Source of the DNA: Nyssa sinensis
Lineage: Eukaryota; Streptophyta; Magnoliopsida; Cornales; Nyssaceae
Assembly (NCBI GenBank): GCA_008638375.1
Contig: CM018046.1
Location: 39,671,706 to 39,735,705, forward strand
Direction: 5' to 3'
Length of the DNA stretch: 64,000 nucleotides
Positions 34,676 through 46,879 of this stretch are shown in pieces (position 1 is the first letter of the stretch; each line of letters begins with the position of its first letter). The position numbers and the translations under genes are program-made. The notes under the pieces are model-generated. The model had not been told where the DNA came from. It saw nothing but the letters and a program-made list of their open reading frames with translations, and ran no database searches.

Positions 34676-37451
34676 CCCAACTAGTTACAAGACTTGATTG
34701 AATTTAGTATTTATTTATTTTTATTTTTTATCATTTTAATCTAATTCAAAATTCTGAATAATTAACTTTATTTACTAGTTCTTAATTTTTTTTTGACAAA
34801 TATTCTTGTCATACTTCCTTCTATACTTTAATTTGATTCTCATAAGAATAGGAAGGAGAAATACCACCCTCCTAGTGGAAATGAGATATCCACTATATGA
34901 GGGTATCTTATTCCCACAGGATTGCGATTCATATGATCAATAACACGCTCCAAACATGGGAATCAAAGGGAATGACAATGAGATATCGAGTCCCGCTCTT
35001 AATTCCTGTCAACCGAACACACCCTAAAACCACCAAGACCAGATAAAATAAGTTTAAACTTCTTGACCATTCAGGGCTTGATATTTTTATTGTTTTCTTT
35101 TTTCTCATATGTCAAATTTGTAAGGTTGTCTTACAATTAAAGTCACAAGACAATAATTTTCCAAACATTGGATCCAAATCAAAAAATGAAGCAGCAACAG
35201 AATCATACCATAACCTGCAATTTGAACATCATAGCCTTCATCCTACCACATAAAAAAGAGGTGAGGGAAAGGAGCAGTTGCAACATTTGAATTTCAGAAT
35301 AGTAAGGAATAAAAAGTAAAGAAATAAACAACACACACACACACACACATTTCACCTGTAGTTCTCGTATGAGTGGCAAACTTCCTATTATAGAGTAGGG
35401 CTTTACATGCCCAACCACTTCTCCAGTAGCTTTGCATAATACTTGGAAACCACGGGAGTTAAGGTCACAAGCCACTCCAGAGTTTGCCGTATCGAAACTA
35501 ATTGTAATTTTGCAAGAGGGAAAGGAAAAAATAACCAAATCATATAATGAAAATTAAATATATAGACAAAGATGAGCAAAATTTAATATGCCTCTTAGCT
35601 ATGAAATACGGACGCTTTATTTTGACTCACGTGTTTGTGTCGGATACTGACACTCTTGGACATACGAAAAAAGAGTGTCCAATTTTTTTTTTTTTTTTGA
35701 GTTTGGATACGTTCCGGACATATTATCAACAAGTTTTCTATTTTTTCTTCTTTTTTTGGATTTTTTTCTTCTCCCAGGTTCTTTTTTGGTTAGACACACA
35801 CACATACGTATGTTTTATGTAACAGTTAGTCAATCATGGATGTTGATAATTTAATGAAGAAGTTTTTAAATTTTTATTTAATGGCTTTATTATTTTAATT
35901 GAAATAATGTCATATTTTTATTATATGATCATGTAAAAAATATAAAATATTTTATATATATTCAATTTGTCCCTGACGTGTTCGTGTCCATAGTTTTTGA
36001 GAAATAACATCTTTGCCTATCCCTGTTTTTGTCTTGTGTCCGTAACTGTGCTTTTTAGCCTGTTCGTATAATGATATAATACTTTTAGACAAGTCATATA
36101 TGTAAGGCAAAAACAGTTTCTGTTCAAGTTTCCACAACCCAAAGGTAATTTTTTAAGGTATGCTATCATTATTCTCCCATTGGAAGAAGAAAAAGAAGAC
36201 ACACCCTCCCCTCAATTGTTCATCTGGTAGGACATATTTTGAAACAGGCCCCCGTGTATCCAGCTTCTCTATGTTGGCATTTATATCGTCTACATATTCC
36301 TGTAGCTTCTTTATCACATCTGTTATGCTGAATCAGAGTATTAGAGCATTAGAATTTAAACATTCAACCTTTTTTCTCTTTTTTGGGAAGATATTGCTTG
36401 AATTTTCACATAAATGCAGAATATAAAATAATGCTTACTTGTAAAATGGAGTTAACCTGCAACAGAAAAGGGATGGTAAGACAACAATCTACATCCATGG
36501 TCTTCAAAAATAGTATTTGAAAAGATTATAAACCTGACATCTCCAGAGATTCTACACTCAGCAGGTATTTGATTTATCCCTCATCCTGGATCTGTGATAG
36601 AAATGATGAAAATGGAAAAAGAAAGCAGTTGTTATGAATGAATAGAAACATATTACTTTTCTAATAGTTTGTCGCTTATCTGCTCAAAACTTACAACTCC
36701 ATTGAGTTGGTTTCATAGTTGATGGCGTTGCAAAACCATAAACTTGTTCTCTAGGATGGGGAGGAAAATCTTTATAGAACCGCAACTGGATTTCTTTAAG
36801 AGCTTCCATAGCTAGCTCCAAAGGATTTATAGCCTGTAAGTATTCAATAAGAACCTTCATAAATAAAATTTTACATCTAACCCTCTCCGGACCCCATAGT
36901 GGCGGGAGCGTTGTGCATTGGATTTGCCCTTGTTTGCCCTTTATGTTATTTCACATTTGTTTTCAAAATTGAAACACTATCCAATCTAAAATGTTCAATG
37001 AACTAGACTAATGCCTCACTCACTCTAACCATTTGGATCAACCAAACTAATCCTAATTTTTATTACTGCTCTATCTAGACATACTTTCTACTATATTACA
37101 GATCATTAGGTTTACTGTCACTACCTCCAGAAAAAAAGCACTAGGCATTCTGTTACAACCAACTTATCTAAAAGCTTAAGATATTCGAGAGGGTGTAAAT
37201 TTAATTTTATATCCTCTAACACACCTCCTCACGTGTAACCAAATTAAGCCAACACATGCAACAATTCATATTATTAGGGTGACAGTGAGGTTTGAACTGA
37301 AGACTTTTTGTTTGCATACCAATTTAAATCATTAACTCATCTAAAAGCTTAAACTATTAGAAATGACATAATTTTAATATTATAACCCTCATCATTATAG
37401 TGGATTTAACTTAAACTATAAGCCTCGTAATGATCCAACTATTGGCTTCAC

Positions 37452-37590
37452 TGTGAAAGACCAAACCAAATTAGTCTATTTTCTCTCACCTTTTCCGTAA
37501 TTGGACCTACCTCTAACTTTCCACCAGTACATTCATCTCTAATTCTATCTTTTCTTGCATCACCAAACAGTAAAAAAATTAATAATTTTA
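37452..37590 (-). pseudogene. Second LINE reverse transcriptase remnant (copy B)
   Basis: This is the counterpart of 21055-21190, with GDARKDRIRDECTGGKLEVG followed by RLIWFG. It lies in intron 3 of the deacetylase pseudogene. Confidence 0.72.
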
Positions 37591-37813
37591 TAAAAGATTT
37601 ATTAACATACCAACAAAGCATCATATATATCTTTCTTATGAGCACTAATAATTTAAATTAAATAGAAATTAATAAGCTAAACATCTGTACATTATATGTA
37701 GGGATAGATATCTTTTCTTGCACAAGGATTGCTACAAAGTCTAGCACATAAAGCATCCAAAGATTTTGAAAAGAGACCTCTCTAATATCCATTGATCCTG
37801 GAATCTAACATAA

Positions 37814-38134
37814 ATGAATTTCACTACCCAATTCTTTAATCGAGAGAAGGGCAGGCAGTTTGGTGTCCTTGATAATTCTTTTATTGAATTCCTTCCAAAC
37901 ACAAGAAAGACAGCTTGGCATCCTCAAGATATTACAAAAAACAAACTACTGTCCTCCCCAAGATGTTACAGAAAATATACTAAAGAAGTGTTGGTTGCTA
38001 AAATGGTGGTACTCATACAGAAGGCTGAGGTAGTGGCAGGGGAGATGCATGAGGTGCTTGTAACGATGATGCTAAAGAAAGTGGCAGTACCAATAATGCT
38101 GAAGTTAGCAATCAAAGTTTGGATGAAGTGTTGA
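37814..38134 (+). other. Unidentified open frame shared by both copies (copy B)
   Basis: It is a 106-codon frame corresponding to 21412-21723, starting MNFTTQFFNREKGRQFGVLD. The frame stays open over its length, although a small indel near 38110 changes the end. No domain was recognised, so coding status is doubtful. Confidence 0.3.
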
Positions 38135-40508
38135 TAAAGTCTTACCATTAGTTGTTAACTTGAGTGATAGGACACTCAGTCCATCCAAACCGATGGGTGG
38201 ATTCCTATCTAATCTGCAAATTGGTCGGATTAGAGTGGACTCTGCTACAATCCATGAGTTTGACCAGTCAAACCCTGCTTTTGCCTAAAAATTGTAGCAT
38301 TATTGTGACTCGAACAAATAACTTGACACATGATTTTCAAGCAATGTCACCTAAAACACGAATCATTATGACATGCATAATGGAAACACAATACACTACA
38401 TATTGTAAATGTTATATAACTTATGTATTAACATAGGTGGAATATGATGGGTAGTTTTAATTGTAAGAGTATTTTCTTCTTTTCACCCAAATATGAGTGA
38501 TAAGAACTAATGTCATTGAAGTTTACAAGTTTTCTATATAGTTATGGAAATTTATTATATTGGAATGAAGCATGTCAAAGCACACTTATTAAAAAAAATA
38601 AAAAAAGCTGACAAATGCTCCTTCCAGAACAGTTCCCTTATTTTCAATAGGACAAAAGAAAATAGGAAAGTCAATAAAAATAGGAGAACTTTGTTTCACA
38701 AAATGTTTCCACAAGTTCTTTGTTATTCTTGCTACCCCACAACCAAAGATGTGGAAATTCTTTCTTCCCAAATATTTTCCTCCTATATGAATATTCTGAA
38801 AAGTAGAGCAGCAATTCAATCACAATAAATGTGTATTTCTTATTAGAAAAAGTGTCATAATTAGAAAAATGTCATACATGATTTGTTCTTGTACAATTAT
38901 TTGCACCAAATGTCAGCATATGATGCTAGATAACAGTTAAAATGAAGTACCTTGTGTGGAAGACCACTGTGAAAAAGCTTTCCAGTGACATGAAGTTTCC
39001 ATGGTATCAAACCACCAGTACCAATGCAAGGTTGTTTATCTGCTGTGTCAATCCAGAAGCTGTGTGGAAACAGACATAACCATTAACCAAAGTACTCAAA
39101 ATACATACAATTTTGTTTCATTTATCCTTTTAAGAAACACTTCATGTCTAAGTTTTTCATTTAAGAGCATCCTAACGTATATGTTAAAGCATGTGTTGGT
39201 AGCATTAGAAACAATATCCAATGTATATGTTAGTGGGTCCTTTATTTATGTCACTACCTGGAAGACATGTTAATTGTGGCTGGTCATTTGTCCAGCCACG
39301 GTGGACAAAAAGTGCTCCTTCAACGGAGAATCACCTAAACATTTTAGTGGGACTACTGCAAGTTAGTGGGGCCAAATAACAAATTTTGGTGGACAAGTTC
39401 CATCCAGATGAAATACTAGTAAAATAGTCATTTTAGTGAGGCCAGATGATGTCACTTAACATTAACTAACATGTACATTGAAAAACATCGTAATGGCTAA
39501 AACAATTTGTTAGCTAATGCACCTTAACTTGTCCACGTGGACAAGTTAACATGTGAGAAATCAAGAGAATTGCTGGAAATGCTCTAAAGGAGAATTTCAA
39601 CCACTTACAGAGGACCCTGCTTTAACTTTTTAAGCAATCCATCTTTCACCAGGGCATCCACACCAACTCCCTGAATGGATGAGTTTTCTTCACTGGCTAT
39701 AAAGATAGCAACCACAGTTGACTTCAATTTCAGCTTTGTCTCTCCAAGCTTCCTCATGAGTTCAGTTACAAGAGCAACATGCCCTAAACAATCAGTTGTT
39801 CTTCGGCCTCGAAGTTTATCCCCTGTCGATGCTCAACTGAGAAAGGATCAAAATCCTGCATAAAGAATCATCGTATGATGCATAAAAATCATAGAGTTTA
39901 GACCAACAAATTTGGAAAGAAGAAGCCAATTCAAATGAAACCCCATAAAATATAACACCAAAGACAAGAAACAAATTTATGGCAGTGCTATTGGCACTCG
40001 ATCTTAGCTTATTGACTCCACATTGTAAGTGCTTGGAAATTCAAAAGTGAAGTACAAGAAGCTAATAATGGAGTGTCAATAGGTTTACCCATATAGAAAT
40101 GACTTAAAAAGGGTAAACCAACAATTGTCAAAATGTAAAATGCAAAATCAAATTCAGATCAATCCCATAAGAAGCCCAGAATCACAAATAATGAGAGGAA
40201 ATTAGCAGAAACCCAATGGCATAAACAATGATTGTAGATAGGTAATCCTTAAACCCACAAAACGTTATGTTCAGATGAAAATTCAGATCAAACTCAGAAT
40301 AAGTAATGTTAGAAATAAAGAATAAATCAGCAGAAACCAGGATCAAACCCAAAAGTATTGTATGATAACACATTACATCGCGGATAAATTGAGTATATAA
40401 ATTGGTCATCTCTAACATTTTTTTGATAAGCATGTATGAATTGTAGTGGGTGAATGGTAGGCAAACTTTCACACACTCAAACCAAGCGTAGATAAAACCA
40501 AAAAGAAG

Positions 40509-40672
40509 GGCGATGCTATTATAAGTTCGAGCTCATATTAGACAGAGTGTTTTAATCATTAGATAATTTAAGACTGAATTTTTATTTATCTCAACTATTT
40601 TATCACTAATTCTTAATACATCTCATTAAAACATCATGCTTTATATGAACTCGAGCTTATAATAGTATTTCA
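40509..40672. mobile_element. Foldback MITE in intron 1 of the copy B pseudogene
   Basis: The left arm (GCTATTATAAGTTCGAGCTC...) is nearly the reverse complement of the right arm (...GAACTCGAGCTTATAATAGT). Pairing continues inward through TGTTTTAATCA-type and TAAGACTGAATTTTTATTTA-like sequence, so the whole 160 bp element could fold into one hairpin. A related element is at 43727-43890. The target duplication is not clear. Confidence 0.65.
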
Positions 40673-41330
40673 CCGGAAGTAAGACCAGAACCATTTGTAT
40701 ATAAAGATTCCTTTCTTTAGGCCAACCATAAACTGGGGTAAAAAGGGTCTCTGAGTCAATTCAGAACAAACCAAGAAAAAATTTGAGAAATCAACAATAA
40801 CCTAGGTTAAATATACAAACAACTCGAAATGGAAAAGCATAGACTAACAAAATATCACGTTACAAAGCCAAAATTAGATAAAACTCAGAAAAATAAAGAA
40901 GAAAAACAATGAGTAGAGGGAGAAAGAGACAGACCCACTCGGTAGGGTTAGCAGTAACAAAGTCCATATGCATTCCAACGAAAGACAAGATCTTATCTGG
41001 TTCAGTTCCTGGGTATTCGACAATAAGGTTGCCTCTTTTGGGAAAGTAGGTGACATGGTTGACGATGAGCGTTCCACCGCCGGTGGTGGTGCTATAGGGG
41101 AGGAGGGCGTCAAGCACGTGACTGACGGCTCAGTCCTCTTCTGGGATGAGCTCTGGTGGGTTGTTCTGTACGTACTTGGACTCTCCAATGAGCTTTGAAA
41201 GGAGGGTCAGGAAAGAGTCTTTATTAAGGTCACTAAGTGTTTCTTTTACCAAAGCAGAAGCCATAAAGATTGAGGGAGCTGTTGGAAACTGAAGAGAGGA
41301 GTCAGTTATGAACACTAGAATCCAATTCGG

Positions 41331-41341
41331 TATATATACAT
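41331..41341 (-). promoter_or_regulatory. TATA-like element upstream of the copy B pseudogene
   Basis: The minus strand has GTATATATACC about 70 bp before the ancestral ATG (41264). Spacing fits a short 5' leader. It marks the likely former promoter of the gene; present activity is unknown. Confidence 0.4.
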
Positions 41342-41445
41342 ATGGTGGGACAACTGATAGTAGGAGGAAATAAAACCCAAAATTCAAAAGAAAAAAAATT
41401 GATTATCGTAACAATTAGTTGTAAATGAATACTAAGTTACTCTTG

Positions 41446-41766
41446 GCTAGATTCCACGCAACTTGAAAAGAATTACCCTTTTTCTTTTGGGGGCATGAAG
41501 TTTAAAAAAGCTTGAAAGAACCTTGTTCTTGTAGTCCTTGTTCACTGTTTGGTTGATAATGTTATATAATTGAAAGTACTGATCTTGATATCAAAAGGTG
41601 TTAAGGAATATTGTAAAGCTTGAAAGAACCTTATTCTAGTTGTCCTTTCTCTCCTTTGATTCGGAAAACAAAGAATCTTATCAATTATCAAATCTATATT
41701 TTTCTAAAGTCCTACTGTTAGCTTTAGCTTTAAATAGATCTGAGAATTAACCTGCCTTTACTCAAC
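41446..41766. repeat. 320 bp direct repeat, copy 1
   Basis: It runs from GCTAGATTCCACGCAACTTG to TTTACTCAACA and matches 42930-43254 with roughly 94-95 percent identity by eye. The two copies are 1484 bp apart. No TG...CA ends or matching flanks were found, so an LTR pair is not supported. A tandem duplication of a 1.48 kb unit, or copying of one segment, is possible. Confidence 0.92.
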
Positions 41767-42929
41767 ATGTGCTCATCAACATTTAAATCTATTTAAAAGA
41801 ATCACAACCATGGCTTCATTACATAAGAATCCATTGATGCAATCTAAAATCTATTGTTAAGATAAGAATAGAATCCTCATCTCCCTTCCTTTTTATATGT
41901 TGACACCTTTAGTATTATGTCAAAAAATCCCACTCACTTGTATCGAGAAGTCCTTTTCACTCTCTTAATTTTTTTAAAAAAATTTATTAATGTGAAAAAA
42001 GTGTACAAAAAATACATTTCACACATTAATAAATGTTTTAATACAGGAGGCATCATGGATATCAAGTTTCATCCCAACAATGTTAACATGAGTAAGAGTC
42101 TAGTCATTTACCAGTATCAAAATGTTCAAACATAAATTAAGTGTGCAAGAAAAAAGTTTGATGGGAAGAACGGAGTCAATAATTTGTTTTATGGGTATTT
42201 TTGTTAAATATTCTATTATGAATTTAAAAATTAAAAATATAAAAATTTAATATTAATTAAAGATATTTTTGATAAGTAATTAAATTTATTGATATAAAAT
42301 AACTTACAAATAAGATAAAAAAAAAAAAGTGTAATCAAAGAAAAAAACCCTTAAAAGCTTCAAGTTATAAAAAAAAAAAATCCTTAAAAATAGATAAGAA
42401 TTTCAAATTGAACTTAAAATGAAGGAAAAGTGTAAAAAAAATTTATATCTAAGAGGGAAAAAATATAAATTAGAGGGATATATTTGAATTTTATTTTAAA
42501 AAATTCAAATAAAAACTTTTGTGGGGTTAAAATTGCCCCTAGCCTTTATCTCCCTACGTCCTTGCCGATACAATGGTCTCACTGGGTGGTAAAATACTTT
42601 TGAGTATTTTGCACAACCCACGTGAGTTTCACAAAAATACTTAAATCTAAACGAAAGTCTAACAGTGAGATTTTTCTACTAAACTTTTTCCCCAACTTCA
42701 TTGGGTTTAAGTCTCTATGATCATCACTCCTATCTCTAATCCATTTCAACAATCCTAGTTAAAAATGAATATGAATTAAAAGAATTTCAAATTTTGGTTT
42801 TAACCAATTAACATGCCATGGGCAACACATTATACAACTCTTCTGATAGACTTCATTTCCCCTCTTTTTTCTATGCACTTTTGTAGTAACAGTGTCTCTC
42901 ATTTTCTATCCAAAATTGCTTCTCTCTCT
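41767..42929. other. AT-rich spacer between the two 320 bp repeats
   Basis: This is strongly AT-rich with several A-runs. Open frames such as 41917-42135 are short and low in complexity. No gene or transposon ends were recognised. Confidence 0.5.
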
Positions 42930-43254
42930 CTTAGCTAGATTCCACGCAACTTGAAAAGAATTGCCTTTTTTCTTTTGGGGGCATGTAGTTTGAAAAAGCT
43001 TGAAAGAACCTTGTTCTTGTAGTCCTTGTTCACTGTTTGGTTGATAACATTATATAATTGAAAGTACTGATTTTGATATCAGAAGGTGTTAAGGAATATT
43101 GAAAAGCTTGAAAAAACCTTATTCTAGTTGTCCTTTCTTTCCTTTGATTAGGAAAACAAAGAATCTTATCAATTATCAAATCTATATTTTTCCGAAAGTC
43201 CTGGTGTTACCTTTAGCTTTAAGTAGATATGAGAATTAACCTACCTTTACTCAA
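42930..43254. repeat. 320 bp direct repeat, copy 2
   Basis: This is the partner of 41446-41766 in the same orientation. Confidence 0.92.
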
Positions 43255-43726
43255 CAAATTTTAGATAAGGACTTATGCTCCGGTTGGTCCTTACTCTCTA
43301 AGGGCGGAACTAGGAAAAATGGGGGCTAGAAACTTTTAGTGGAAATTTTTTGAGTTGGTCAAAATTTTGAAGTAAAAAATGAGAAAAATGATGGGATTAA
43401 GATGAGTAACAATTTGGTTGAGCCAAAATTTCGAGTGAGAAATGATAAGTAAAGATTGAACTAGGCTATATTAAAAAAGGCAAACTTTTACATGTATAAT
43501 TTCTGTTTTCTAAAATTTGTGGTGAGCTATAGTCCGACCCAACCTACTAAAGTTTCCATCCTTGCTACTCCCTCGCTCAACTTATTACAATTTTCATTAG
43601 ACTAAGCAACCTAAGACAAAGAAATTCCTTATTTCATTTTATCTGAATACGTCGACGTCTTTTAACCATAGTTATTTTCATATTCAATAAACTTATATGT
43701 GCTTTCTATTTTATTTAATTTACAGT

Positions 43727-43890
43727 AATGTTATTTTAAGCTTGAGTGAATATGAGACGTGTTGTTTTAGCTATTAGATTGTTTAGGAATTGAGTTTTCA
43801 TCTATCTTGATTACTTTATCTCTACTTTCTAAGCAATTTAATGATTAAAACACATTATCTAATATGTAATTGAGTTTATAATAACATTAC
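43727..43890. mobile_element. Foldback MITE, second member of the family at 40509
   Basis: The arms AGTAATGTTATTTTAAGCTT... and ...TTTATAATAACATTACT are inverted repeats. The inner arm shares TGTTTTAG/ATCATTAGAT-type sequence with the element at 40509-40672. It is about 164 bp and almost entirely palindromic. No gene is nearby. Confidence 0.6.
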
Positions 43891-44422
43891 TTTTTAATTT
43901 AATATTTTAATTAAAACTAAATAATTATATGATATTAATAAAATTACATAAGTGAAAAATTAAAATTGTGACCTACACTTGAGTAAGCAAGGATGCTTTC
44001 TACCTAACTTGGATTCAAGCATTAAAACAATTATTCATCATACCATGTCACTGTACGACGACATCTTACAAACTATTCAAATTCATTTTTATGATTCAAA
44101 AATTTTAAAATTTAGAAAATACTTAACACAATAACAATAGTCTCAATGAATAATTTATCTGAGTACTGTCTTAGAAATAGTGGGAGAGTACATATATACG
44201 CGTGTCATTGTAGTACTGATACTACTTAAAGGGGTGAGCAAAGAGACAGCCGTCCATGCAGATGAGGATAAGAGAAAGGGAATGATTACTGTAAGGGTGA
44301 CTGAGAACCCAGCCCATATGCACTGACGAAGACTCAACCTCAAAACCACTTAATTGTCACAAGCATTTGCTTTGCTTTCATGGCCCCACCTTCCCCTCCT
44401 CTCTGTCCATCCCTTCTCTGTG

Positions 44423-44430
<8 letters not shown>

Positions 44431-44456
<26 letters not shown>
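44431..44456. repeat. (TA)n microsatellite
   Basis: TA dinucleotides follow a short TG run. It lies in a non-coding region with no recognised gene. Confidence 0.95.
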
Positions 44457-44479
44457 GTGTTATTTACTCTTATCGATCT

Positions 44480-44609
44480 GGCAAGAAACATTTTACTTTC
44501 CGAATCTTGGTCGATATTACTCAGCTTGTCTCTTTCAATCATTTACTCTGTCTGTCCAGGCAAGAAACTTTTTACTTTGATCCGAATCTTGGTCGATATT
44601 ACTGAGCTT
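44480..44609. repeat. Two-unit tandem repeat of about 78 bp
   Basis: GGCAAGAAACATTTTACTTT at 44480 and a near copy at about 44559 are each followed by CCGAATCTTGGTCGATATTACT. No coding function is evident, although plus-strand frames run through it. Confidence 0.85.
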
Positions 44610-45950
44610 TGTCAGGCAAAAGCAGACTGTCTCAGCACTAGGATTTGCTTCCTAAGCTATTTTCTAGGGTGGGTTTTGTTTGTATTTAAAAAGCTTTCAG
44701 AGGGTCTCGGTTTTTCTATCTCTGCACAAGCTTTTATATATTTCTCTTCTCCTCCTTTAACCACTGAACCCAGAGAGCACTGTTTTTGTACAGTGGACAC
44801 TGAATTTGTGGTTCTGCTATATATTATGTATAAGCTAACTACATATATATGTATAAACATCTCATTCATTAAGAAGTGGTGAGGATAGAGAAGAGGAGGG
44901 GACCAAAGCATTCTCTGCTACTAAGTAAAAATTTATGCAGGTCTATTGTGCACTATTAGCTGGCTCTGTCTAGCTACGAATTCTGGTGGGCCCCACAAAA
45001 TGGTATGGTGCTCAGTGAAGCTGTGAATGACTAAAAATTATTGGACTTGGGTGTCCGAGATATAAAGTTATTCAGTGTAATCATTACTTTATATTATTAT
45101 TCGAGACTTAAAGTGATAGACTTGCAGTAACATTTTTGACTTTTTAAATTTTTAGCCTATTGTTGGTTTGTATAAAAGCAAAAAAGTAAAATAAATAAAA
45201 AAATTACCGCAAATGTGTTATGTGTTCAACTCTTCTTATTGTGTGTGGTGGTACCACTTATGCAAGGTGAGGTGATGCTTTGGGGGTACCCGGATGACTT
45301 CCAAGAAAATATTCTATGCCCAAAAAGTGGTTACCTAAGGAACTAGTATATTTATATCCCATTTCAAAGGGAAGGTTACCTCCTTTTGCTTCTGGCTGAC
45401 TCTTCATCTGTGATTCATTCAAGGCCCAGGTTAGGGTGTTTCTTGTTTTTGGTCTATTTTCAGTTCACCAAAAAATGAAAAAAGGCTGATTACATATGAT
45501 TGGGGTGGCCATCCTCCAATTCATTTACTGTTTTCTCTACCCAAAAGTTCACTAAACTTGGACAAAGATGAAATTCATTGATGAAGTTCTTTAATTGCTC
45601 ATGCCAAAAGCCTCAAAGTTTTCATTTTTTTCCCTATGATGAAATGTTAGAAACAATGAAAATAGGGCTAATGGGTTTTATAAACTGAGTTAAATTAGGA
45701 GAATATGATTGAGTCAATTGAACCCTCATTGCACAAGAAGTGTAAAACTTTATTAGGTTGGAAAATTTTCTTTCTGTTTAGTTTAGACTTAAATATTGTT
45801 AACACACTGAGTTTGTATAAAAAAATGACTAATTTTAAGATTTTATTTTGCATTACATGGTACCATGCATTTGGTTGTTTCAGATTTATGAGTCAGTAAA
45901 GAAATTTATTATCTAATAAAGTTGGTGGGAGACAATGTATCCATGTAGGT
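44610..45950. other. Intergenic sequence without recognised genes
   Basis: Both strands were read. Short open frames (for example 44657-44911 and 45705-45899) show no domain. The block from 44610 to about 44950 has the look of transcribed leader sequence (pyrimidine tracts, CTCTTCTCC), but no coding exon follows that can be recognised. Confidence 0.4.
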
Positions 45951-45956
45951 TTGATG

Positions 45957-45958
<2 letters not shown>

Positions 45959-46000
<42 letters not shown>
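45959..46000. repeat. (TC)n microsatellite
   Basis: About 20 uninterrupted TC units. Confidence 0.97.
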
Positions 46001-46003
<3 letters not shown>

Positions 46004-46833
46004 GCCTGTCCCTATGTGAAAGGAAAAGTACGAACTTGCCCAGCAAATCACACCAAATTAACCCTATTTTCCTTTGTATATATATTGGTCACAACAGGCT
46101 ATAATTGGAAGCTTAAAAGAGAAAGTAATAATTTTAAATGAGTTTTTTTTAATATTACTATAATTTTTTACATTGTTTTATATATATACATATATTATTT
46201 TTTATTTTTTAATATAAATTTTAATTATTTTTTAACAAGAGAAAACTATATATTAAATAAAACTCTAACAATAAAAATTTTACATACCTTTTTTTTTTTA
46301 AATAGATAGCAGTAAAAAAATAAAGTACAATATGAATAAAACTATATTAATAGAATTAAGTTTTTTTATGGAGTCTTTATAAGACTTTTTTTTTTTTTTT
46401 TTTAGAGTTACATTTTTATTAACATTAAACTTCTAATTTGATTATAATATAAATACATAAAATTTGAGGCTTTTTTGTAAAGTTAAACTTTTATTAATCT
46501 TAAATTTCTAATTTGATTATACTATAGATGCTTAAAATTTGGGAGCCTTCTCTTTAAGTATGACATAAAGCAATTATTTTATTGATTTTATCATCTTGTC
46601 GCCCCAATATTAGTTTTAATCTTTAGGTCTTTATCTACTTAATTTCTATATATCTATGCATTTTCTTTCCAACCAAAGAAGATGTATATTGATTATGAAC
46701 GGAAAAACTAAAAGACTCAAGTGAAAGATCAGTTGGGAGAGTCATTAACCAAATGACATTTTATACTTTAATTAGCTCACTGATTAACATCTTCATGGTG
46801 TGAATGAATTCGAATTATTGGTTTAAGTCAGTG

Positions 46834-46879
<46 letters not shown>

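Larger units (their letters stand above)
33759..39355. repeat. Segmental duplication copy B, uninterrupted
   Basis: It matches the four copy A blocks in order and orientation. It holds the empty target sites of the two solo LTRs (ACCCC at 34674-34678, CTTCT at 35059-35063) and the region where the Tat element sits in copy A (34460-34520). Divergence is modest, a few percent by eye. The right end of the match is in intron 2 of the deacetylase pseudogene. Confidence 0.93.
35175..41264 (-). pseudogene. Acetylornithine deacetylase (M20 family) pseudogene, copy B, all exons present
   Basis: Exons on the minus strand: 40935-41264 (LSKLIGESKYVQNNPPELIP, then PYSTTTGGGTLIVNHV and GMHMD), 39609-39855 (GTTDCLGH-type metal-site region, then EENSS), 38951-39059 (WIDTADKQPCIGTGG), 36695-36833, 36534-36591, microexon 36439-36456 (LTPFY), about 36205-36327, about 35356-35511 (SGVACDLNSRGFQVLCKA) and a partial last exon at about 35175-35248. 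The order and the summed length of about 1.25 kb fit the 430-440 residue plant enzyme, which acts in arginine synthesis. Lesions are an in-frame TGA at 41130-41132 after IPEED, two one-base insertions in exon 2 (about 39824 and 39836), and a TGA at 36581-36583 in place of a glycine codon. The last exon loses similarity after AGYG. It should not make enzyme. Confidence 0.9.

Noticed and set aside
41446..43254. Possible TRIM or short LTR element bounded by the 320 bp repeats
   Set aside because: The repeats lack TG...CA ends, there is no primer-binding site after the first repeat, and the outer flanks do not match.
44354..44882. Overlapping plus-strand frames of 83 and 171 codons, possible small secreted protein
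   Set aside because: They run across (TG)n/(TA)n tracts and a 78 bp repeat; no signal-peptide logic or domain holds after removing the repeats.
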